From Spirochaetales bacterium (GTDB lineage Bacteria; Spirochaetota; Spirochaetia; Treponematales; Rectinemataceae), in the NCBI GenBank assembly GCA_015657395.1, contig JADLKI010000008.1, positions 478,912-487,507 on the forward strand: a DNA stretch of 8,596 nucleotides, given 5' to 3'. Every line of letters starts with the position of its first letter. Position 1 is the first letter of the stretch. Shown piece after piece: positions 1-5,126 of the stretch. The notes below the pieces were generated by a model that had not been told where the DNA came from, made no database searches, and worked only from the letters and a program-made list of their open reading frames with translations. Both the position numbers and the translations under genes were made by a program.

Positions 1-63
1 GGCCCGGGGGCAAAAGTGGCGATACTCAGTGACGGGACACTGACGGTCCCGATTGTCGAATAA
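1..63 (+). CDS. C-terminal end of an unidentified protein (partial)
   Basis: An open frame enters from the left edge and ends at the TAA at 61-63, giving 20 residues that finish DGTLTVPIVE. This is too little to name a family. The frame is believable as a real gene because its stop lies 24 bp before the transketolase ATG, with only a ribosome binding site and no visible promoter or terminator in the gap. The two genes are therefore probably co-transcribed, and the upstream partner may belong to sugar-phosphate metabolism. That last point is inference from position only. Confidence 0.5.
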   Translation, partial: GPGAKVAILSDGTLTVPIVE

Positions 64-70
64 ATACGAA

Positions 71-83
71 GGGAGAAAGGGGA
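71..83 (+). promoter_or_regulatory. Ribosome binding site of transketolase
   Basis: A long purine run (gggagaaaggggaa) lies just upstream of the ATG at 88. It supports this start and translation from a message that continues from the preceding gene. Confidence 0.6.
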
Positions 84-87
84 AATC

Positions 88-2055
88 ATGCAAGAGGAAG
101 CTTTGAAAAAAATAGCCTTGAGCGTACGGAGCCTTTCGATGGACGCCATCCAGGAAGCGAATTCCGGCCATCCGGGGCTCCCTCTCGGCGCTGCCGAAAT
201 CGGTGCGTTTCTCTACGGCGAGGCGATGAAGTACGATCCATCCGAGCCCACATGGATCGACAGGGACCGTTTTGTGCTTTCAGCCGGCCACGGCTCGATG
301 TTTCTCTATTCTATGCTCCATATGGCGGGATTCGGCATCAGCCTCGACGACATCAAACGTTTCCGAAAGATCGGAAGCCCCTGCGCGGGGCATCCCGAAT
401 ACAACGCGGACCTCGGCATTGAGATGACGACGGGGCCTCTGGGGCAGGGAGTCTCAACTGCGGTCGGCATGGCCATGGCAGAGACGATGCTCGCCGCGAA
501 ATTCAATACGGAAAAGCGCAAAATCTTTGACCACTACACCTGGGTTCTTGTCGGCGACGGCTGCCTCCAGGAAGGCATCGCTTCGGAAGCTTCGTCTCTT
601 GCCGGACACTTCAGGCTCGGGAAACTCATTGTCTTCTACGATTCGAACAATATTACGATCGATGGACCGACGGACATCACGTTCACGGAAGATGTCGCGA
701 AGCGCTACGAAGCGTATGGATGGAAGGTCCTGAAGGGCGACATGTACGATTTCCCCGGCATCGCGAAACTGGTGACGGAGGCGAAAGCCGATCAGGATAA
801 ACCGAAGCTCATCATTCTGAAGAGCATCATCGGGAAAGGCGCGCCGACGAAACAGGGCACGAGCAGCATGCACGGCTCGCCGCTCGGCGAAGAGGAACTC
901 GCCAGGGCAAAAGATGCGCTTGGCATCCCCAAAGACCAGAAATTCTGGGTCGCTCCCGAGGCCTATGAGTATTTCGGCGCCTATAAAAAGGACCTGCAAT
1001 CCCGCCACGCGCTGTGGGCCAAAGAATTCGAGGCCTGGAAGCGCGAGGAGCCGGCGCTGGCAAAAGAACTCGACCTCTGGTATTCGGGCGAACCTCAGTT
1101 TGAACTGCGCCTGCCTTCCTTTGCCCCGGGCGAAGCGGTTTCGACGCGGGCCGCCTCGGGAAAGGTCCTGCAGGCCGTCGCGGCAGCCTGGCCGAACTTC
1201 GTGGGAGGATCGGCCGATCTGACCTCTCCCAATGTCTCCGCCCTGAACGGAGTCGCCGACTATACCCCGGGAAATCGCGCGGGACGCTATATAAGGTTTG
1301 GCATCCGCGAGCACGCCATGGCGGCCATAGGCAACGGCCTGGCACTTCACGGCGGCCTGAGGCCTTTTGTCGCGACCTTCCTTTCCTTTGTCGATTATCT
1401 GCGGCCGGCGCTCAGGCTCTCGGCGCTCATGAAACTGCCCCTCGTGTATGTGCTGACCCACGATTCCATCTATGTCGGCGAGGACGGTCCTACCCACGAG
1501 CCGATCGAGCAGCTGGCGAGCATCCGGGCGATGCCCGATCTGCTTGTGCTGCGCCCTGCGGACGGGGAAGAGACGGCCGAGGCGTGGTCGATCGCCATGA
1601 AGCGAAAAGACGGGCCGACAGTCCTCGTCCTCTGCAGAAACAACGTACCCTTCCTTTCCAAGGATGACCCCCGGTGGCGGACCAATATGGCGAAGGGCGC
1701 CTATATTGTCCACGATACAAAAGGTACCCCCGATGTCGTCGTCGTGGCGACCGGAAGCGAAGTGTCCCTGGCCATCGAGGCTGCCAAACTCGTCCCCCGG
1801 AAGAGCGTCAGGATCGTCTCCATGCCTTGCAGGGAAGCTTTTTTCAGACAATCTGACCAGTATCGCGCCGCGCTGATCCCCGGGACCGCGAAGATTGTCG
1901 TCGCCGAAGCGGGCGTCGCCCAGGGGTGGGAAGGCATAGCCCCGAAAGAGAACATCTTTTCCATAGAGAGATTCGGCGCCTCGGGGCCCGCGGGAGATGT
2001 CGCGAAACACCTCGGATTTACCGCGGAAAAGTTGGCCGAGATTATCGCGAGATAA
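88..2055 (+). CDS. tkt: Transketolase
   Basis: Transketolase moves two-carbon ketol units between sugar phosphates (xylulose-5-P to ribose-5-P or erythrose-4-P) in the cytoplasmic non-oxidative pentose phosphate pathway, using thiamine diphosphate. At 655 residues it has the usual full length (E. coli TktA is about 663). Visible landmarks in order: the SGHPGLPLGAAEI motif at 26-38, GHGSM at 67-71, TTGPLGQG at 114-121, the ThDP/Mg motif starting GDG at 156-158 and closing with the NN pair at 187-188, and MHGSPLG at 261-267. The pyrimidine domain has GGSADLT at 373-379 and GIREHA at 405-410, where E408 is the expected cofactor-activating glutamate, then THDSI at 457-461 and GPTHEP at 467-472. 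The C-terminal domain begins near 530. All three domains look intact. The start has a strong purine-rich site and follows another gene by 24 bp, suggesting an operon. Family call is secure; a role in the neighbouring cyclitol operon is not indicated because transcription is convergent and separated by the regulator. Confidence 0.97.
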   Translation: MQEEALKKIALSVRSLSMDAIQEANSGHPGLPLGAAEIGAFLYGEAMKYDPSEPTWIDRDRFVLSAGHGSMFLYSMLHMAGFGISLDDIKRFRKIGSPCAGHPEYNADLGIEMTTGPLGQGVSTAVGMAMAETMLAAKFNTEKRKIFDHYTWVLVGDGCLQEGIASEASSLAGHFRLGKLIVFYDSNNITIDGPTDITFTEDVAKRYEAYGWKVLKGDMYDFPGIAKLVTEAKADQDKPKLIILKSIIGKGAPTKQGTSSMHGSPLGEEELARAKDALGIPKDQKFWVAPEAYEYFGAYKKDLQSRHALWAKEFEAWKREEPALAKELDLWYSGEPQFELRLPSFAPGEAVSTRAASGKVLQAVAAAWPNFVGGSADLTSPNVSALNGVADYTPGNRAGRYIRFGIREHAMAAIGNGLALHGGLRPFVATFLSFVDYLRPALRLSALMKLPLVYVLTHDSIYVGEDGPTHEPIEQLASIRAMPDLLVLRPADGEETAEAWSIAMKRKDGPTVLVLCRNNVPFLSKDDPRWRTNMAKGAYIVHDTKGTPDVVVVATGSEVSLAIEAAKLVPRKSVRIVSMPCREAFFRQSDQYRAALIPGTAKIVVAEAGVAQGWEGIAPKENIFSIERFGASGPAGDVAKHLGFTAEKLAEIIAR

Positions 2056-2088
2056 AATAATCTGAACAGTGACGCCTCTGCTGTCAGT

Positions 2089-2110
2089 TGGGCGGGCCAT
2101 CGCCCGCCCA
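2089..2110. terminator. GC-rich hairpin between convergent genes, probable bidirectional terminator
   Basis: Nine base pairs (TGGGCGGGC at 2089-2097 with GCCCGCCCA at 2102-2110) close a four-base CATC loop, with no mismatches. It sits 34 bp after the transketolase stop and 30 bp before the end of the convergent regulator gene. Position and stability suit a transcript end for both genes. Neither side is followed by a T-run, so it is not a textbook intrinsic terminator; it could act with Rho or only protect 3' ends. Confidence 0.5.
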
Positions 2111-2139
2111 GCGGCGATTCGGCGTAAATGTCATGATAC

Positions 2140-2823
2140 TTAAAACCAGGGGGGAGTGTTGGCCCAGATACACGTGCACATCGTGTCCGAATCATTTCGC
2201 TTTGAATGCGGTTCGGACGAGTTGAACGTTATACTATCCCCTTCTTTGAGCACATAGGTCGCATCCTTTATCTGTATCACCAGTTCGCCGGACAAAATCA
2301 GGCCGCACTCGCTCCCGGGGTGGGTGTAGAGTGCCGGTCCGGTACTGGTTCCGGGATCGTACTCGTTGTATATGAGTTCGATAGGTCCGGACAGATTGGG
2401 ATTGAGCAGATAGAAGCGGATTCCGGGGCTGGGGGAGAGGAATTTCCGATTCTCCTTGTGCACAACGGGAGAAAGACCCATAAGATGCACTGACGTATAT
2501 AGTTTTAGATGCGATGCCATATCGGGGACGATTTCCAGCGGAGCGCCTTGTTCCTCCGGCTCTTCCATTTCGCTGGAGGTATCTTTGGCATCCTCAAAGA
2601 GAGAGCCGATAGTGATGTCCATAGCATCGCATATCTTCTTCAGCGTAGCGATCGAGGGAGATATCAGCGCCCGTTCTACCTGGCTGATGGTGCTGGAGGT
2701 CAGTCCGGTCAGCTCGGCAAGATCGGATATCTTCATGTTGTGCTTGACACGCTGGGCCCTGATTCTGGTGCCCAACGTTATTTTGACCTCGTCGGCTTCG
2801 GAGCCGTTTGAGTTGACTGGCAT
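2140..2823 (-). CDS. XRE-family transcriptional regulator with C-terminal cupin domain
   Basis: The 227-residue product joins an N-terminal lambda-Cro/C1 type helix-turn-helix (about residues 17-72, including ISDLAELTGLTSSTISQVER) to a C-terminal small-molecule-sensing cupin (about 148-222). Cupin motif 1 is visible around H168-E172-G179 (THPGSECGLILSGE) and motif 2 around G195-H206. A linker rich in Glu/Asp (79-92) separates the domains. Proteins of this design usually bind a pathway ligand in the cupin barrel and control adjacent catabolic or transport genes. Here the gene is divergent from the epimerase/hydrolase/ABC operon, so it is the natural candidate regulator of that operon and of itself; this is inference. 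I chose the ATG at 2823 because the minus strand has AAGGGG six bases upstream and because the best promoter initiates downstream of the earlier in-frame ATG at 2886. The ligand and the sign of regulation cannot be read from the sequence. Confidence 0.9.
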   Translation of the reverse strand: MPVNSNGSEADEVKITLGTRIRAQRVKHNMKISDLAELTGLTSSTISQVERALISPSIATLKKICDAMDITIGSLFEDAKDTSSEMEEPEEQGAPLEIVPDMASHLKLYTSVHLMGLSPVVHKENRKFLSPSPGIRFYLLNPNLSGPIELIYNEYDPGTSTGPALYTHPGSECGLILSGELVIQIKDATYVLKEGDSITFNSSEPHSKRNDSDTMCTCIWANTPPWF

Positions 2824-2829
2824 GCAGTA

Positions 2830-2835
2830 CCCCTT
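2830..2835 (-). promoter_or_regulatory. Ribosome binding site deciding the regulator start
   Basis: On the minus strand the bases AAGGGG lie six bases before the ATG at 2823. The alternative in-frame ATG at 2886 has no comparable purine run and would add 21 residues unlike the start of an XRE protein. Confidence 0.6.
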
Positions 2836-2866
2836 AACGATGATGTCACAGTAAATGTGCAAACTT

Positions 2867-2896
2867 ACTATACAATTTTGTAACACTGATTTTCAA
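2867..2896 (-). promoter_or_regulatory. Sigma70-like promoter of the regulator gene
   Basis: Read on the minus strand, TTGAAA (2896-2891) is separated by 18 bases from TATAGT (2872-2867). Each hexamer matches five of six consensus positions. Initiation would fall near 2860, giving a leader of about 37 bases before the ATG at 2823. Dyad sequences overlap the -10 box and the expected start point, so autoregulation is plausible. Confidence 0.6.
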
Positions 2897-2912
2897 GCAG
2901 TATCCGCAAATA

Positions 2913-2919
2913 AGTTAAT
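2913..2919 (+). repeat. AGTTAAT repeat, copy 1 (candidate operator)
   Basis: This is a perfect AGTTAAT, part of a longer TAAGTTAAT (2911-2919) that recurs inverted at 3173-3181. It lies just upstream of the regulator's -35 box, a position that suits a regulator or activator site. Confidence 0.35.
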
Positions 2920-2997
2920 CTATAGTAAATTTATCTCTTAAACGTCTACGACGCCAGAGACTTCCGGAAAGATAAATGAAGCAATACTGAATTGTTC

Positions 2998-3017
2998 TGG
3001 ACTCGATTTCGGGTCCA
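2998..3017 (+). other. Small hairpin in the intergenic region
   Basis: TGGACTCG (2998-3005) pairs with CGGGTCCA (3010-3017) around an ATTT loop: eight pairs including one G-U, so it is more stable as plus-strand RNA than minus-strand RNA. No T-run follows. It lies between the two divergent promoters, so neither predicted transcript contains it. Its role, if any, is unknown. Confidence 0.3.
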
Positions 3018-3043
3018 CAGGACGTGCCCGTCGGCCGCATAAC

Positions 3044-3050
3044 AGTTAAT
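3044..3050 (+). repeat. AGTTAAT repeat, copy 2 (candidate operator)
   Basis: A perfect AGTTAAT sits at the start of the most AT-rich part of the spacer, about 90 bp upstream of the operon -35 box. It could be a distal operator, but AT richness makes a chance match more likely here. Confidence 0.25.
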
Positions 3051-3130
3051 TATCAATAAAATAATAACATAATTATATCATGCTGCTCTTTTGGAGAGAA
3101 AGAGGGCGTAATTTAGTATAAAAAAATTTC

Positions 3131-3159
3131 TTGACAGATCTAGTTAATGGACTTACACT
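3131..3159 (+). promoter_or_regulatory. Sigma70-like promoter of the epimerase/hydrolase/ABC operon
   Basis: A perfect -35 box TTGACA (3131-3136) is followed after 17 bases by TACACT (3154-3159), which matches four of six -10 positions including the key first two bases and the last. An A-tract and flanking AT-rich bases (3111-3130) directly upstream resemble an UP element. The expected start near 3166 gives a leader of about 64 bases. The 35/10 spacer contains one AGTTAAT copy and the leader contains an inverted one, so the promoter is placed for repression. Confidence 0.65.
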
Positions 3160-3179
3160 TTGTTCATTGCCAATTAACT
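3142..3179. promoter_or_regulatory. Candidate operator: inverted AGTTAAT pair straddling the operon promoter
   Basis: AGTTAAT at 3142-3148 (inside the -35/-10 spacer) and its exact reverse complement ATTAACT at 3173-3179 (just after the predicted start) face each other. The matching ends are 31 bp apart, close to three helical turns, so two dimers could bind the same face of the DNA. Binding here would block RNA polymerase. The divergent XRE-cupin protein is the likeliest binder; this is inference from layout. Confidence 0.4.
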
Positions 3180-3216
3180 TAAATGAAGAGCTAATGAATT
3201 TAGTTATGTTTTACTT

Positions 3217-3222
3217 GAGGTG
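3217..3222 (+). promoter_or_regulatory. Ribosome binding site of the epimerase gene
   Basis: GAGGTG ends seven bases before the ATG at 3230, supporting that start over any internal methionine. Confidence 0.6.
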
Positions 3223-3229
3223 TTGAACG

Positions 3230-4066
3230 ATGCAAGCTTGGAGCTATGCGCTTTCCAGTGCTCATTATGCGCCCGCTACAGCGCCCATTCTGTTGCGCGG
3301 GGACGTCTGTCTCAATCTCAAAACCGCTGCAGCCTTGGGGTATCAGGGCCTGGAACTACATACGAGGGAGGATGTTCAGCTCGATTACGATACGATAATT
3401 GGGACTTCAGCCGATTGTGGCGTCTCGGTAGCAGCTGTTGTTACAGGCTGGCTCAATACTCAGGGCGGAGTGAGTCTTGTCGATGACCGCCCATATATCT
3501 CCCATGCAGCGATCGAGGGCATGCGCAACTACATAAAAATGGCAGCCCGGCTGAAGACCAATGTAATTATTGGATGGATCAAGGGCCTTATTCCCGAAGG
3601 AACGGATCCTCAGCCTTATCTAGAGCGACTGGCCGGTAATCTTACGATGATCTGCACAGAGGCCAGAGAGCAGGGTGTCAAGATCTTCGTGGAAGTCATC
3701 AATCGGTACGAGACCAATATATTCACTACAGTCCGTGAAGCCATGGATTTTCTGGGCAGTTGGGAGATTCCAAACTGTTATATCCATCTGGATACCTTCC
3801 ATATGAATATAGGAGAAAGCAACCCTGTGGAAGCGATTCGTTCCTGCGGCGAGCGATTGGGCTATTTCCATGTGGCGGACAACACCCGCCTGTACCCCGG
3901 AAGTGGAATAATTGATTTCAGAAGCTATTTTTCTGCGCTGAAGGAAATCGGCTATAAGGGTTTCGTCTCGGTGGAATGCCTTCCCTATCCCGATGGGGAG
4001 ACCGCGGCCCGGAGAGCGCTCGAGTATCTAAAACAATGCGAACCCGAAATCAGGACTGAAGGCTGA
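3230..4066 (+). CDS. TIM-barrel sugar 3-epimerase, IolO-like (AP-endonuclease-2 / xylose-isomerase-like fold)
   Basis: A 278-residue cytoplasmic epimerase of the ketose 3-epimerase group. The diagnostic motifs are present: VEVINRYET (154-162), HLDTFHMNIGE (186-196), FHVADNTRLYPGSG (213-226) and VSVECLP (246-252). The expected divalent-metal ligands are E155, D188, H214 and E249, with E155 and E249 as the acid/base pair and H191 and R220 contacting substrate. All six sit exactly three residues after their counterparts in Pseudomonas cichorii D-tagatose 3-epimerase as I remember them (152, 185, 211, 246, 188, 217). From memory the closest characterised relative is T. maritima IolO (5-keto-L-gluconate epimerase), which shares the FHVAD..R..PG.G..DFRS and KEIGY...VSVECLP stretches. 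It is first in the operon and is followed by a creatininase-family hydrolase, the same pairing as IolO/IolN. The fold and epimerase chemistry are firm; the substrate (5-keto-L-gluconate or another keto sugar) is inferred. A D-tagatose/D-psicose epimerase is the main alternative. Confidence 0.88.
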   Translation: MQAWSYALSSAHYAPATAPILLRGDVCLNLKTAAALGYQGLELHTREDVQLDYDTIIGTSADCGVSVAAVVTGWLNTQGGVSLVDDRPYISHAAIEGMRNYIKMAARLKTNVIIGWIKGLIPEGTDPQPYLERLAGNLTMICTEAREQGVKIFVEVINRYETNIFTTVREAMDFLGSWEIPNCYIHLDTFHMNIGESNPVEAIRSCGERLGYFHVADNTRLYPGSGIIDFRSYFSALKEIGYKGFVSVECLPYPDGETAARRALEYLKQCEPEIRTEG

Positions 4067-4087
4067 AAATTGCAAAATATGCATAAC

Positions 4088-4092
4088 GGAGG
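4088..4092 (+). promoter_or_regulatory. Ribosome binding site of the creatininase-family gene
   Basis: GGAGG ends eight bases before the ATG at 4101. It supports that start over the in-frame ATG at 4137 (residue 13). Confidence 0.6.
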
Positions 4093-4100
4093 TTAGTACA

Positions 4101-5078
4101 ATGTCTAAGTGGCAGATACCTGCCAAGGGTGGGTATATGGAGAGTAACAAGGGTGTTTATTACCAGAACATGACCAACAAAGATGTCGCGGAACGGCTTA
4201 AGAAAAACGACGTTATTCTCATCCCTGTCGGTTCGACGGAGAATCATGGTCCCAATGCGCCGTATGGAGAGGATACATATCTCGATACGAGACTATGCGA
4301 ACAGGTCGCCGTAGCCACGGGATGCACTGTAGCCCAGCCTATCTGGTATGGATCCCATCCGTATCATCACTTGGGTATGCCGGGAACCATCATGATACCT
4401 GAGGAGACCCTTGCGGATTACCTTTGCTACGTGTTTGCGGGCTTCTGGAACACCGGTTTCCGGAAAATGATCGTGGTCAATGGTCATGGCCAGGACTATG
4501 TCATCCCTTTGGCCATTCATAAATTCGGCAAGAAATTCCAGGTCCCCGGGGTCGTCCTGTATGTTCATTTCTGGAACGCTGCCAAGAATCCCGTGACAGG
4601 ATTGACCGACCTCGCCACGAAGGATCAGGGAGGCGTGTACGATGCTCCCTTCATCCACGCCGACGAGGTGGAACAGTCTTACTCTCTTGCACTGTTTCCT
4701 GAGCTGTGCAAACAGGAGAATGCCGTTGCCACCAAACCATCGCCCATGCTGCCGACGGGACACATCAACAACTCCGCCGAGAACGGCGTCGGTCCCATCA
4801 AGTGGTACAATGCGTATGGCAGCGTTGGTATGGAGTGCATTTGCTCACCCGAGGGAATCATCGGCGACCCAACCAAGGCAAGCGCTGAGAAGGCGAAAGC
4901 AGGAGTAGAGCATATCCTCGATTACCTGGAAAAACTCGTGAACGATATTCTCACCAAATATCCCGCCGGGGAACTTCCCCCCATCGAGAAGGTTACACAG
5001 CGCAGGCGGGAGGATATCGAAGCCGTCATCAAGGGACCGTCCAATGGGGGAAGGCATATTTATACGCTTACATATTAA
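4101..5078 (+). CDS. Creatininase-family metal-dependent hydrolase, IolN-like (putative 3-dehydro-scyllo-inosose hydrolase)
   Basis: The 325-residue product has the creatininase fold signatures. These are GSTENHGPNAPYGEDTYL (44-61), with E47, H49 and D58 as metal ligands, SHPYHHLGMPGTI (85-97), VNGHGQD with H129 (126-132), and HADEVEQS with E189 (186-193). All expected metal ligands are therefore present. The family includes creatinine amidohydrolases, but also IolN, which cleaves the ring of 3-dehydro-scyllo-inosose to 5-keto-L-gluconate in T. maritima inositol breakdown. Location 34 bp after an IolO-like epimerase argues for the IolN-type role; this is context, not proof. The protein is longer than classical creatininase (about 260 residues): it has some 20 extra N-terminal residues, an aromatic-rich insertion around 154-182, and a charged C-terminal tail after about 285. 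No signal peptide is seen, so it is cytoplasmic. A generic creatininase-family amidohydrolase on another substrate remains possible. Confidence 0.82.
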   Translation: MSKWQIPAKGGYMESNKGVYYQNMTNKDVAERLKKNDVILIPVGSTENHGPNAPYGEDTYLDTRLCEQVAVATGCTVAQPIWYGSHPYHHLGMPGTIMIPEETLADYLCYVFAGFWNTGFRKMIVVNGHGQDYVIPLAIHKFGKKFQVPGVVLYVHFWNAAKNPVTGLTDLATKDQGGVYDAPFIHADEVEQSYSLALFPELCKQENAVATKPSPMLPTGHINNSAENGVGPIKWYNAYGSVGMECICSPEGIIGDPTKASAEKAKAGVEHILDYLEKLVNDILTKYPAGELPPIEKVTQRRREDIEAVIKGPSNGGRHIYTLTY

Positions 5079-5126
5079 GTAGCATGTATATCCAAGAAGC
5101 AGTAGAGAACACAATAAGGAAGTAGA

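Larger units (their letters stand above)
2824..3229. other. Divergent intergenic control region
   Basis: This 406-bp gene-free stretch lies between the regulator and the catabolic operon. From the regulator side it holds the regulator leader and promoter (to 2896), one AGTTAAT copy at 2913-2919, and a GC-richer block about 2941-3040 with small hairpins. It then becomes a very AT-rich tract (about 3041-3080) with another AGTTAAT, a purine-rich patch (3091-3106), an A-tract, and the operon promoter with two further copies. I see no ORF of convincing quality, tRNA or known riboswitch in it. Confidence 0.7.

Noticed and set aside
454..2100. A 548-codon open frame antisense to transketolase
   Set aside because: Its codons are in register opposite the transketolase codons, so its stops would arise only from sense TTA, CTA and TCA codons, which the GC-biased gene rarely uses. 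The frame ends exactly at a TCA serine codon (454-456). The product is Arg/Gly-rich with no recognisable domain.
3091..3119. A possible second operon promoter, TTGGAG with TAGTAT 17 bases on
   Set aside because: The -35 match is weak and a far better promoter with a perfect TTGACA lies just downstream.
2824..3229. Riboswitch, tRNA, CRISPR or mobile-element traces in the long intergenic region
   Set aside because: I found no tRNA-like T-loop, no regular spaced repeats, no terminal inverted repeats with target duplication, and no known riboswitch core; the short hairpins are too small to assign.
3220..3486. An 88-codon frame overlapping the epimerase start
   Set aside because: It has no convincing ribosome site of its own and overlaps the true epimerase frame, which has catalytic motifs and a good site.
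4968..4980. Palindrome GGGGAACTTCCCC
   Set aside because: It lies inside the hydrolase coding region, has only a one-base centre so cannot form a stable RNA hairpin, and fits normal codons.
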